The notes: a model not told the origin generated them from the letters alone. A stretch of DNA of 64,000 nt from Aestuariimicrobium kwangyangense DSM 21549 (GCF_000421525.1 NZ_ATXE01000001.1:930001-994000); one strand, 5' to 3'; counted from the stretch's first letter, positions 25,430-33,414 are shown. Program-made: numbers and translations.

Positions 25430-26818
25430 ATGAGTGTTGAGGGACTGGCCAAGGCCCAGCAGAAGATGCGTGATGCCGGTGTCGCGGATGCCGCGATCGA
25501 GGTGTTCAGCCACTACTACCGGCAGCTCGAGACGGGAGCATCGGGGCTGATCCTCGAGGAGAGCATCGAGCCGATGCTCGAGGTGCCGATGCTCGACCAG
25601 GTGGACGTCACCGACGAGGATGCGGACGCCGCGCTCGACCGCACCGTGATGATCAAGCTCAATGGCGGCTTGGCCACCTCGATGGGTCTCGACCGGGCGA
25701 AGACCCTGCTCGAGGTTCGCGACGGAAAGACCTTCCTCGACCTGATCGTTGGCCAGGTGCTCACAGCCCGCGAACGCTACGGGGCGCGGCTCCCGCTGAT
25801 CCTGATGAACTCCTTCCGCACCCGGCAGGACTCCCTGGCAGCGCTGGCTGCCCACCCCGACCTGCCCGTCGAGGGTCTGCCCTTGGACTTCCTGCAGAAC
25901 CAGGAGCCCAAGCTCACCGCCGACACCCTCGAACCCGTCGAGTGGCCGGCCGATCCCACGCTCGAATGGTGCCCGCCCGGTCACGGCGATCTGTACACGG
26001 CTCTGGAGGCATCAGGGCTGCTCGACCAGTTGCTCGAGGCCGGATTCCGCTACGCGTCCGTCTCCAACGGTGACAATCTCGGTGCGGCTCCCGACCCCCG
26101 CATCGCGGGTTGGTTCGCCTCGTCCGGAGCGCCGTATGCCGCGGAGGTCTGCCACCGAACCGTCAACGACCGCAAGGGTGGACACCTGGCCATCCGCAAG
26201 GCCGACGGACAGCTGATCCTGCGTGACACCGCCCAGACGGCTGATGACGAGATGCACTTCTTCACCGACGAACACCGCCACCCCTTCTTCCACACCAACA
26301 ACCTGTGGTTCGACCTGCAGGCGCTGCGCGACACCTTGGCCGAGCGCGACTCCGTGCTCGGGCTCCCGCTGATCAAGAACGCCAAGACGGTCGACCCGGC
26401 CGACAAGTCGACACCGAAGGTCATCCAGATCGAGTCGGCCATGGGCGCCGCCATCGAGGTCTTCGAGGGCGCCACGGCCATCTGCGTCGATCGGTCACGG
26501 TTCCTGCCGGTGAAGACCACGAACGAGCTACTGCTGGTTCGCTCCGACTGCTACCGGTTGGACGACCTGGGACGACTCGTCGCCACCGGCGATTCGACCC
26601 CGCTGGTCGATCTCGACGGCGACCACTACAAGGTGATCAAGGACTTCGACCGCAGGGTGCCCGATGCACCCTCGCTCAGCCGGGCCAGTGCGCTGCGTGT
26701 GAAGGGCGACTTCACCTTCGGCAGGGATGTCTCCGTTGTGGGCGACGTGTCCCTGACCACGGACGAACCCCGGACGATTCCCGACGGCACCACGGTGGAC
26801 GAGGGCTGGACCCCGTGA
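25430..26818 (+). CDS. UTP-glucose-1-phosphate uridylyltransferase, eukaryote-type
   Basis: Makes UDP-glucose from UTP and glucose 1-phosphate. 462 residues, of the eukaryotic UDPGP family rather than bacterial GalU (about 300). Signature KLNGGLATSMG (76-86) holds the nucleotide; further family segments are LMNSFRTRQDS, FLQNQEPKL and VSNGDNLGA. A C-terminal beta-helix (VKGDFTFGRDVSVVGDVSL) is used for oligomerisation. Bifidobacteria and propionibacteria use this type for galactose metabolism (from memory). Leaderless ATG. The stop overlaps the next gene by four bases. Confidence 0.94.
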   Translation: MSVEGLAKAQQKMRDAGVADAAIEVFSHYYRQLETGASGLILEESIEPMLEVPMLDQVDVTDEDADAALDRTVMIKLNGGLATSMGLDRAKTLLEVRDGKTFLDLIVGQVLTARERYGARLPLILMNSFRTRQDSLAALAAHPDLPVEGLPLDFLQNQEPKLTADTLEPVEWPADPTLEWCPPGHGDLYTALEASGLLDQLLEAGFRYASVSNGDNLGAAPDPRIAGWFASSGAPYAAEVCHRTVNDRKGGHLAIRKADGQLILRDTAQTADDEMHFFTDEHRHPFFHTNNLWFDLQALRDTLAERDSVLGLPLIKNAKTVDPADKSTPKVIQIESAMGAAIEVFEGATAICVDRSRFLPVKTTNELLLVRSDCYRLDDLGRLVATGDSTPLVDLDGDHYKVIKDFDRRVPDAPSLSRASALRVKGDFTFGRDVSVVGDVSLTTDEPRTIPDGTTVDEGWTP

Positions 26819-27207
26819 CGGATCCGGCCCCGCTCGGCGATCCGTGGCTGCGGGCCGTCCGACTGGCCCTCACGGGACAGGATCCCGCTGAGGACGTGGC
26901 GGACGAGGAGCCGGGCCCGGATCCGGAGGCGTTGGTGGCAGCTCTGGCCTCGTCCGGGTGGGACAGGGACCGGCTGCGCGAGCACCGAATGCAGTGCCAG
27001 CAAGCCGAACAAGCGTGGCCGCACCCGTTGCCGGCCGACCTGGTACGGACGCTGGGTGCTGGACAGCTCCACGCCGTTCTTGCCTCGGTGCGGAGGTTGA
27101 CGGGGCTGACGGGCCTCCACCGCACCCACCGCGTCGGGCCCGCGGTGCTCGGCCCTGCCGAACAGCGGCTACTGGCCGACCGGCCGCCTCACCACGGCAA
27201 CGTCTGA
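26815..27207 (+). CDS. Hypothetical protein coupled to UGPase
   Basis: 130 residues starting at GTG 26815, overlapping the UGPase stop by GTGA. It is acidic in the middle (DPAEDVADEEPGPDPEAL) with later Leu/His-rich helices (GAGQLHAVLASVRRLTGLTG). No membrane segment, signal or catalytic motif is visible and I do not recognise the family. The overlap and same-strand position suggest it works with or modulates UGPase, but that is inference. Confidence 0.6.
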   Translation: MTDPAPLGDPWLRAVRLALTGQDPAEDVADEEPGPDPEALVAALASSGWDRDRLREHRMQCQQAEQAWPHPLPADLVRTLGAGQLHAVLASVRRLTGLTGLHRTHRVGPAVLGPAEQRLLADRPPHHGNV

Positions 27208-27300
27208 CTAGGCGCGGGACGGGGGGAACCCCTGCGCACCGTGGACAGGTCCCGCGCAGGGGGACGGTGATCGGCGGGTGCGGCGCGGGTGCGTGCCAAC

Positions 27301-27430
27301 CAACCTGCCCGCTTCCCGCGCAACCTGCCCCCGGAACGTGCACCTGCCCTACCCCCGGTCGGGGGCAACTGCGCCGAGGCGAGGCAGGTGGTGCGAAGAG
27401 GCGGCAACCGGGGCGGCATCGGGGCACCGG
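27301..27430. repeat. About 20-bp periodic repeat tract A, orientation reverses in the middle
   Basis: The 408 bases between the ends of the hypothetical gene and mscL hold no gene. CCTGCCC occurs at about 20-bp steps (TG at 27306, 27326, 27345). Then the complement-like GGCA occurs at the same step (CA at 27366, 27385, 27405, 27425). The middle (27342-27375) closely matches tract B at 52328-52361. Two shorter GGCACCGGCTCC units follow, and a terminator at 27530. Confidence 0.6.
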
Positions 27431-27529
27431 CTCCGGGCACCGGCTCCGGCACTCGTCGGGGAGCCTGTCCCCGGACGAGACGTCCCGACCGGTCAGGCCG
27501 CCGGGAACCCCGCCGACACCACAGCCATG

Positions 27530-27569
27530 GAAGAACCCCCCGCCACTCCGTTGTGACGAGGGGTTCTTC
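27530..27569. terminator. Bidirectional terminator hairpin
   Basis: GAAGAACCCC (27530-27539) pairs with GGGGTTCTTC (27560-27569), 20-base loop, A-rich on one side and T-rich on the other. Lies between convergent genes ending at 27207 and 27616. Confidence 0.65.
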
Positions 27570-27615
27570 GATGTGGCCCCACCCGCCGCGTGTGCGAGGC
27601 GGTGAAGCCCTGGGG

Positions 27616-27981
27616 TCAGACGCGAGGAGCGCTGAGCAGGTCGCGAATCTCGGTGAGCAGCACGGCCTCGGGGGAGGCCACCTCGACCACCTCCGGGTCC
27701 TTGGCGAAACGAGCCTTGGCGGCTTCGTAGGGCTTGACGATGCCGAAGTACACCACGGCCGCGAGGATCAGGAATGCCACCAGTGCGGTCAGGAAGACGC
27801 CCACAGGAATGCCACCCGGGGCGTACTTGTCGAAGTTCGGGGTGCCACCGAGCTTGCCCAGCAGGGCGAGGATGATGGCGGTGAAGGTCTTGACGACCTC
27901 CGCGAACGACGTGGCGATGATGAAGGCGACGGCCAGCTCGACGAGATTGCCGCGCATGACGAAGTCCTTGAACCCCTTCAT
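27616..27981 (-). CDS. mscL: Large-conductance mechanosensitive channel
   Basis: 121-residue pentameric channel opening under membrane tension to release solutes in hypo-osmotic shock. N-terminal amphipathic helix MKGFKDFVMRGN, then TM1 (VELAVAFIIATSFAEVVKTF) and TM2 (about 62-85), with a C-terminal helical bundle. The ATG follows AAAGGAGA, one of the strongest ribosome sites in the window. A 9-bp hairpin lies just upstream in the leader (28000-28042). Position near the Ruc-like and cyclo-ligase genes agrees with M. tuberculosis. Confidence 0.96.
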   Translation of the reverse strand: MKGFKDFVMRGNLVELAVAFIIATSFAEVVKTFTAIILALLGKLGGTPNFDKYAPGGIPVGVFLTALVAFLILAAVVYFGIVKPYEAAKARFAKDPEVVEVASPEAVLLTEIRDLLSAPRV

Positions 27982-27999
27982 GGGATCTCCTTTCTGTTG

Positions 28000-28042
28000 T
28001 CGAAGTGGCAGCCCCAGGCAGGGACTGACGGACCCACTTCGA
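28000..28042 (-). other. Inverted repeat in mscL leader
   Basis: TCGAAGTGG (28000-28008) and CCACTTCGA (28034-28042) can pair around 25 bases, about 10 bases upstream of the mscL ribosome site. Could be an operator or an RNA leader structure; nothing ties it to a known element. Confidence 0.35.
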
Positions 28043-28167
28043 GGCGAGAGCCTACTCACGGCGCTGAGGCGTGGCGTGCAGGCAGGGCCGGAGGGCGCAG
28101 GATGTTGAGCCAATTGTCAGCCCAGGTGTTGACACGCCCCGGTGCACCAGGTGGGCGTGGATGGACC

Positions 28168-28818
28168 TCACGAGGGCGCTCCCAGCGTGACCGACAGTCC
28201 CTCGGACGAGGACGCTGCCGCCACCCGCTCGGCCGTGGCTGGATCGGTCGCGATCACCACCACCCCTTCGTCGGAGGCCGTCACGCCCCCGCCCAAGGGG
28301 CCAGTTGCCGCCGCGTCGGCCACCAGCGCGCTCACCCGGGCAGAGGTGGCGATCGTCCGGGCCTCCCCGTCGGCCGACTGGGCGACCACATTGACGACGT
28401 CTCCGACCCGCAGCAGGCTGGCCACCGCGGGGTCGGACAGTCTGAAGGGAACCAGCACCTGCCCCGCACCGGCCGAGCGCTCACCCAGCGTTGCGCCCGG
28501 GATCAGCGCGGTACCGCGGGGAAGGGCAATCACCAGCACCCGCCCCGCAACCTGGTCGACGGAGGTCGGTGCACCGGGAGGGGCAGCGACGTCGGGCCAC
28601 TCCACCAGCCGCAGGTCACCGCGCGACAGGTGCGTGCCAGCAGGCAGGTCACGGGCTGAGACCACCACTCTGGTGGTCGGGGGAGGGTCGGGTCGCAGCA
28701 CCGAGAGTGCACTCAGGACGGCGAGTCCGACGGCCAGCGCTGCCAAGGTTCGGCGGTGCCAGCGCAGGGCGGCCACGAAGGAGTCGCGGGTGCGGGCCAG
28801 GTCGGGGAGGCGGGTCAC
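28168..28818 (-). CDS. SAF-domain (CpaB/RcpC-like) membrane-anchored protein
   Basis: 216 residues: a cytoplasmic start, one transmembrane helix (about 24-41) and an extracytoplasmic SAF domain (about 48-110, RVVVSARDLPAGTHLSRGDL) as in CpaB of Flp pilus systems. The rest (about 115-216) follows the CpaB-like beta-rich pattern, including a VGDVVNVV turn. No other pilus genes are close by, so the role here is unclear. The GTG start (28818) follows GAGGT closely. It lies between mscL and the Ruc-like gene, as an unnamed gene does in M. tuberculosis. Confidence 0.72.
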   Translation of the reverse strand: MTRLPDLARTRDSFVAALRWHRRTLAALAVGLAVLSALSVLRPDPPPTTRVVVSARDLPAGTHLSRGDLRLVEWPDVAAPPGAPTSVDQVAGRVLVIALPRGTALIPGATLGERSAGAGQVLVPFRLSDPAVASLLRVGDVVNVVAQSADGEARTIATSARVSALVADAAATGPLGGGVTASDEGVVVIATDPATAERVAAASSSEGLSVTLGAPS

Positions 28819-28876
28819 ACCTCAGTTGTGCGGTGCAGAGACCACTGCTGCACCACTCGTGCACAGATCGGCGAGG

Positions 28877-29263
28877 TCAGCTGGCCTTGGCTGTGGATTG
28901 CGAAGAAGTGCTTGACGCAGAGACCTTCGTCGTGCCGTTGGCAGCAGAGGAGGACCCCGTCGAAGCTGCGGCGGGACTGGGGGAAGCGGACTCGCCCCCA
29001 CCGGCGACGCTGTTGCCACCAGAACCACTGGACCCAGCACCATTGGACCCCGCGCCGCTGGCTGCAGGCGACGAGGCGCTCTTCGAGCCTCGGGAATCGG
29101 TCTTGTAGAAGCCCGATCCCTTGAAGACCACGCCCACCGCGTTGAACACCTTGCGCAGGTCGCCGCCGCACTCCGGGCACTCGGTGAGGGCGGAGTCGGT
29201 GAACTTCTGGACGACCTCGAGGTCGGCCCCGCACTCGGTGCAGCGGTACTGATAGGTGGGCAT
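28877..29263 (-). CDS. FmdB-type zinc-ribbon protein with disordered tail (Ruc-like)
   Basis: 128 residues. The first about 55 form a zinc ribbon with CTECG and CPECG cysteine pairs (MPTYQYRCTECGADLEV). The rest is Ser/Gly/Ala-rich and disordered. The same architecture and neighbourhood define M. tuberculosis Rv0991c (Ruc), a redox-regulated chaperone whose zinc cysteines form disulfides on oxidation. The ATG at 29263 is preferred over 29269 because GAAGAG then has a 6-base spacing. Likely cytoplasmic; chaperone function is inferred. Confidence 0.85.
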   Translation of the reverse strand: MPTYQYRCTECGADLEVVQKFTDSALTECPECGGDLRKVFNAVGVVFKGSGFYKTDSRGSKSASSPAASGAGSNGAGSSGSGGNSVAGGGESASPSPAAASTGSSSAANGTTKVSASSTSSQSTAKAS

Positions 29264-29415
29264 CGGCATCTCTTCTGGAGTCTGGACTACCTGCGTGGGG
29301 GTTGCCCCCGGGGCAGTTTAGCCGCGCCGCTGCTCGGACGAAGAACCGTGCCACCACGCCCTCGGCGAACCGGGTTGCAGGTGCGAGCCAGTCGAGCGTC
29401 GACCGCGGACAGAGG

Positions 29416-30042
29416 TCACCAGCAGGTGATCGTCCGATTCTCGGTGACGATGTGTCGAACCCGACGGTCGTGGCGTTCGAGGGGGAGGTCGGTGCACACC
29501 TCGGCATCGTGCAGCAGCAACACGATGTCGGCATCCGGCCGGGCGTGGCTCAGGGCACGGTCGAACCATCCGCCGCCGACCCCGAGGCGGGCCCCGTCGG
29601 CGGTACCGGCCAGGCCCGAGACCACGATGGTGTCGGCGTGGGTCAGCGCGTCCGCAGCCAACGGAGCGCCGTTCGGCTCGGGAATTCCCAGGGGGCCGGG
29701 CCGCAACTGGGCCATCGCCGAGAGCAGCGCCCACGTCGGGTCGGCGGCTCGTCCTGTGAGCAGGGGAGCCAGGACGGGTCGTCCGGCCTCGGTGAGCACC
29801 TTCGCCAGCGCCAGGGTGTCGGGTTCGGGCGGGCGCGACAGGTACATCGCCACGCGACCGGTGGGAGTCAGCAACTGCCACAGCCGTCGGCTCCGGGCGC
29901 GGTCGGACTCCGCGCGGTGCTCGTCCGACAGTGAACCCCGGCGCACCAGCGAGGCCTGCCTCAGCAGTTGTTTGGTCCGTTTCACCGAATCCAGCTCGGG
30001 TGCGTGCGCGGCCGGTGCGGGCGGCGTCTGGGGATCGGTCAT
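29416..30042 (-). CDS. 5-formyltetrahydrofolate cyclo-ligase
   Basis: ATP-dependent conversion of 5-formyl-THF to 5,10-methenyl-THF, returning stored folate to the one-carbon pool. 208 residues. ATP/substrate motifs: basic KRTKQLLRQASLVRR near the start, and the signature LGVGGGWFDRAL (family GxGGGYYDR, here with W for Y). The ATG at 30042 follows TACGAT (30049-30054) by 6 bases, so it is leaderless. Only 18 bases separate it from the divergent Glp start. Confidence 0.9.
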   Translation of the reverse strand: MTDPQTPPAPAAHAPELDSVKRTKQLLRQASLVRRGSLSDEHRAESDRARSRRLWQLLTPTGRVAMYLSRPPEPDTLALAKVLTEAGRPVLAPLLTGRAADPTWALLSAMAQLRPGPLGIPEPNGAPLAADALTHADTIVVSGLAGTADGARLGVGGGWFDRALSHARPDADIVLLLHDAEVCTDLPLERHDRRVRHIVTENRTITCW

Positions 30043-30047
30043 TCGCC

Positions 30048-30054
30048 TATCGTA
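30048..30054. promoter_or_regulatory. Bidirectional -10 element shared by cyclo-ligase and Glp genes
   Basis: TATCGTA reads TATCGT on the plus strand (30048-30053, 7 bases from ATG 30061) and TACGAT on the minus strand (30049-30054, 6 bases from ATG 30042). Both mRNAs would be leaderless and each -35 lies inside the other gene's coding sequence. Confidence 0.65.
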
Positions 30055-30060
30055 AGGAGC

Positions 30061-31353
30061 ATGCCGCTGTTCGGACGCAAGAAGAAGGAGCCCATCGTCG
30101 AGGTGGAGCCCCCCAAGCCGACCCTTCCCCAGGGCCCCCAGGTCGATCAGCACGGATTGCGGGCCTTCGTGGCGCACCGCGACTACCTGCTCTCGCTGGT
30201 CGAGCCGCTGCCACCCTTCGGCATGCAGTTGCTTGACGCCCTCGGTCTCGCCCTCTGCGAGGAGATCACGGCCCACTCCGACCTGCCTCGCGCCGCCTTG
30301 GCGACCGAAGCCGGCTACGCGGTGCGCGCCGACGACGTGGCGGCTGCCAGCAATGACGAGCCGATCACCTTGGCCGTGGCCGACGCCGCGGGCGAACTCT
30401 CCCAGGGTGCTGCGGTGCGGGTCGACGCCCACACGGCACTGCCCGACGGCGCCGACGCGGTCCTGCCCCTGCCCTTCACCGATCGTGGTGACAGGGAGGT
30501 CAAGGTCTTCGAATCGGTTCGGGCCGGCGAGTACGTGCGCCAGCGCGGTGAGGATGTCACCGACGGAGACGTGCTCGCCCGCGAGGGCCAGGTGCTGGAC
30601 GAACGGACCGCAGGCCTGTTGGCTGCGCTGGGCTTCGACAAGGTGCTGGCGCGTCCTCGTCCCCGAGTGGTCGTCGTGTCCGTGGGCGACTCGCTCGTCG
30701 AACCGGGACGCCGGCTGAGCCATCCCACCCAGGTGCACGACGCCAACGGGTTCATGATCGCCGCGGCCGCCAAGCGTGCCGGCTGCCAGGTCTGGCGGGT
30801 GGGTGTGGTCAGCAACGACCCCGAGGTGATTCGGGAGACCATCTCGGACCAGCTGATCCGGGCCGACCTGATCATCTCGACCGGCGGTGTGGCCGACGGG
30901 TCGGACGACCTGGTGCGGGCCGTCATGCCCGAGTTGGGGCTCACCGATTTCGCGGAGTTGGCCCTCCGTCCCGGACGACAGCAGGGATTCGGGCTGATCG
31001 GCGACGACAAGGTGCCGATGCTGATGCTGCCGGCTCGTCCGCTCAGCGCCTTCGTGAGTTTCGAACTGTTCGCCCGTCCCATCGTCCGCACCCTGATGGG
31101 TGCCGACCCGGCCGTTCAGCCCATGGTTCGGGCGATCACCCCCACTGTTCTGCGATCCCCGGCGGGAGTGACCACGGTGGTGCCGGCCGTGGTGCGCGAC
31201 GAGACGGGTGTGCACCGGGTCGAGGTCTTCGCCGGTGGCGACTCACAGAATCTCAGCGACCTGGCGAGGGCGAACGCCCTGGTGGTGATCGGCGCCGACA
31301 CCGAAGTGGTGACCGCCGGCTCTTCGGTGAGGTGCGTCCTGTTGGGCGACTGA
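30061..31353 (+). CDS. glp: Gephyrin/MoeA-like divisome protein Glp
   Basis: 430 residues with the MoeA/gephyrin E-domain fold. MoeA inserts molybdate into molybdopterin, but the usual active-site motifs are altered: DGYAV is AGYAV (84-88), GDEL is GDSL, SGGVS is TGGVA, and PGNP is PARP. It is therefore probably not a molybdotransferase. In corynebacteria the homologue Glp binds FtsZ and its membrane receptor GlpR in cell division. The receptor gene follows here. An N-terminal basic/Pro extension (GRKKKEP...) is unusual. Leaderless start; AAGGAG is too close to the ATG to be a normal ribosome site. Confidence 0.82.
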   Translation: MPLFGRKKKEPIVEVEPPKPTLPQGPQVDQHGLRAFVAHRDYLLSLVEPLPPFGMQLLDALGLALCEEITAHSDLPRAALATEAGYAVRADDVAAASNDEPITLAVADAAGELSQGAAVRVDAHTALPDGADAVLPLPFTDRGDREVKVFESVRAGEYVRQRGEDVTDGDVLAREGQVLDERTAGLLAALGFDKVLARPRPRVVVVSVGDSLVEPGRRLSHPTQVHDANGFMIAAAAKRAGCQVWRVGVVSNDPEVIRETISDQLIRADLIISTGGVADGSDDLVRAVMPELGLTDFAELALRPGRQQGFGLIGDDKVPMLMLPARPLSAFVSFELFARPIVRTLMGADPAVQPMVRAITPTVLRSPAGVTTVVPAVVRDETGVHRVEVFAGGDSQNLSDLARANALVVIGADTEVVTAGSSVRCVLLGD

Positions 31354-31485
31354 GCCCTCCGGCGCGGCGGCGGCGCGACTCGGGGGCTGCGAAGAACACA
31401 CCACACTCGAGCTGGTGTCAATCGATTCCCGACACACCGTCGAGCTTGGGTCGAGGGTCGAGCGGGTCGCCGTACGGTGTTCCGC

Positions 31486-32253
31486 ATGGGTACCGGCATC
31501 ATCTTCGCGCTTGTGGTGATCGCTGGTCTCGCCTACCTGATTCCGTGGTACGCCTCCCGCCGTTCTGGCTCGACGATCGAGGACGAGGACGAGTCGTTCG
31601 CCGATTCCATGACCTTGATCCGCCGGGCCGGCGCGTTGGTCGATCCCGCTGCCGGCGAGTGCGAGGTCTCCACGCCGATGACCCGCAGGGCGGGTCTGTA
31701 CGAGGTGCAGCAGGCCCACCGTGCCGCCGCAGTGCGACGCCGTCGCGTCATGCTCACGCTGCTGGTCCTGACGGTCGTCACGGCAGCCCTGCCGTTCGCC
31801 CTGCGTGGGGCGCCGGGCTGGGTGCCGTCCGTGCCCGTGTGGGGGGCAGCGATCCCCGGTGGACTGCTGGTGTTGTTCGTCGCGGTCGCTCGTTACTCGG
31901 TCGTCTCGCTCAACGAGCGGCTCGATCGGCGGGTGGAACAGATCCACGCGGGGTGGGAGAACGACACCATCAGCTTCGCGGTACCCGCGGAACTGCGTGA
32001 GGCGGCTGAGGCCGAACTCTCCGTGGAACTGAGCGTGCCGATCACGGGCACCGGTTCGCTGTGGGACCCGATTCCCGTCACCACTCCTACCTACGTCTCG
32101 AAGCCCTTGGTGCCCCGCACCGTACGGACCATCGACCTGTCGGCACCTGCGCCGCTGTCACCCCGCGTGCCCGTGACCAACGACACCCAAGAGGTCCCCG
32201 TCGTCGACGAATCGGACGAGGTCGGTTCTCGTCGCCGCGCCGTCGGGGAATGA
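31486..32253 (+). CDS. glpR: Divisome membrane protein GlpR/SepX-like
   Basis: 255 residues. TM1 (about 3-22), a cytoplasmic segment with acidic EDEDES, two further helices (about 83-102 and 111-131) and a long cytoplasmic tail rich in Pro/Thr and acidic residues. This matches GlpR (Corynebacterium) and SepX (Streptomyces), which recruit Glp to the septum. The ATG at 31486 follows TACGGT (31473-31478) by 7 bases. The rimJ gene usually between glp and glpR is absent here. Confidence 0.8.
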   Translation: MGTGIIFALVVIAGLAYLIPWYASRRSGSTIEDEDESFADSMTLIRRAGALVDPAAGECEVSTPMTRRAGLYEVQQAHRAAAVRRRRVMLTLLVLTVVTAALPFALRGAPGWVPSVPVWGAAIPGGLLVLFVAVARYSVVSLNERLDRRVEQIHAGWENDTISFAVPAELREAAEAELSVELSVPITGTGSLWDPIPVTTPTYVSKPLVPRTVRTIDLSAPAPLSPRVPVTNDTQEVPVVDESDEVGSRRRAVGE

Positions 32254-32392
32254 TCCGGGCACGCCCCGGGCGACCAGGTCGGATGGGGCATTCCTGACAC
32301 GGGCTCGTGGCTTCGTCCCGGAGTGGTGAAATGGGGGCTGCGGCCGCCCGGGCCGTCGGGAGTCAGCTCCCGAGCAAGCGAAGGATCGCCGC

Positions 32393-33160
32393 GTGACCGG
32401 TGTCGCCCTGTTCCTGGCCGTCTTCCTGGCATGCGTGGTCGAGGCGGTGGAAGCGCTCACCATCGTGCTCGCCGTCGGCACCACCCGCGGGTGGTCGTCC
32501 GCCTTGAAGGGGATGTCGGTGGCTCTGCTGGCCCTCGCCGTGATCATCGCCGCCCTTGGCCCGGCCGTGGCCTCCCTGCCGCTCGGGGTGCTGCGCCTGG
32601 TGGTGGGTGGACTGCTGCTCGTGTTCGGGTTGGGCTGGCTGCGCAAGGCGATTCTCCGCGCCAGTGGCAACAAGGCCCTGCATGACGAGGACGCTGCCTT
32701 CCAGCGCGAGGTGTTGGCCGCCCGGTCCGCCTCGGATGAGCGCCGCCCCTGGGTGGGCGACTGGTACGCCTTCACGCTCGCCTTCAAGGGGGTGCTGCTG
32801 GAGGGGCTGGAGGTGGTCTTCATCGCCTTGACCTTCGGCAGCAACCAGCACAACCTGCCCCTGGCCGCTGTCGGTGCCGGGCTCGCCGTGGTGGTGGTGG
32901 CCGCGGTCGGCATGGCCGTGAGAGCGCCGCTGTCGAGAGTGCCCGAGAACACGCTCAAGTTCGGGGTCGGAGTGATGCTCACCTCGTTCGGGCTGTTCTG
33001 GGGGGCGGAGGGCGCCGGGGCCCACTGGCCCGGAGCCGATGCCGCACTGCTGGTGCTGATCCCCCTGGTGCTGGTCTTCGCGCTGCTGCTCGTCCGGGTG
33101 TTCCGGCGGACGAACGCGGCACCGACGGTGTCGGGCGATCACGTGCCGGCGAAGGTATGA
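32393..33160 (+). CDS. Multi-pass membrane protein, possible COG4280 type
   Basis: 255 residues with about 7 helices. Two related halves carry similar acidic motifs: ACVVEAVEALTIVLAVG near the start and GVLLEGLEVVFIALTFG near residue 145. Such duplicated glutamate helices occur in several metal or small-ion transporters. I think this is the uncharacterised COG4280-like group, but am not certain. GTG start with GAAGGA 8 bases upstream. Probably an operon with the small membrane gene 12 bases downstream. Confidence 0.65.
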   Translation: MTGVALFLAVFLACVVEAVEALTIVLAVGTTRGWSSALKGMSVALLALAVIIAALGPAVASLPLGVLRLVVGGLLLVFGLGWLRKAILRASGNKALHDEDAAFQREVLAARSASDERRPWVGDWYAFTLAFKGVLLEGLEVVFIALTFGSNQHNLPLAAVGAGLAVVVVAAVGMAVRAPLSRVPENTLKFGVGVMLTSFGLFWGAEGAGAHWPGADAALLVLIPLVLVFALLLVRVFRRTNAAPTVSGDHVPAKV

Positions 33161-33172
33161 GAGGTGTTTGAC

Positions 33173-33382
33173 ATGCGCATGCTGAGGTCGTTCGGGGCAT
33201 TCTGGTGGGACTTCATCGTCGGCGATGACTGGCTCGTGGCCGCAGCCGTCGTCGTGGGGCTGGTGGCCACCTGGCTGGTCAGCCATCACACCCGTCTGGA
33301 GGCGTGGTGGGTCATGCCGGTCATGGTGGTGCTCGTGCTGCCGCTGAGCGTGAGGCGGCTCACCTCGAAGGCCAACTCCTGA
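33173..33382 (+). CDS. Small two-helix membrane protein
   Basis: 69 residues from ATG 33173, which has GAGAGG at a good distance (the GTG at 33164 is an alternative). Two helices: about 17-38 (WLVAAAVVVGLVATWLV) and 45-60 (WWVMPVMVVLVLPLSV). It follows the COG4280-like gene by 12 bases and is likely its partner. Family not recognised. Confidence 0.6.
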   Translation: MRMLRSFGAFWWDFIVGDDWLVAAAVVVGLVATWLVSHHTRLEAWWVMPVMVVLVLPLSVRRLTSKANS

Positions 33383-33414
33383 TCGACGACCGTCGGACCG
33401 GTGTCGCCACCGAA

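Noticed and set aside
27301-27430. CRISPR array
   Set aside because: Units are only about 20 bp without distinct spacers, the repeated word is short and degenerate, it reverses orientation, and no cas genes are near.
30061-31353. Genuine molybdopterin molybdotransferase (moeA)
   Set aside because: Several hallmark motifs are altered, no other molybdenum cofactor genes are in the window, and a GlpR-like gene follows.
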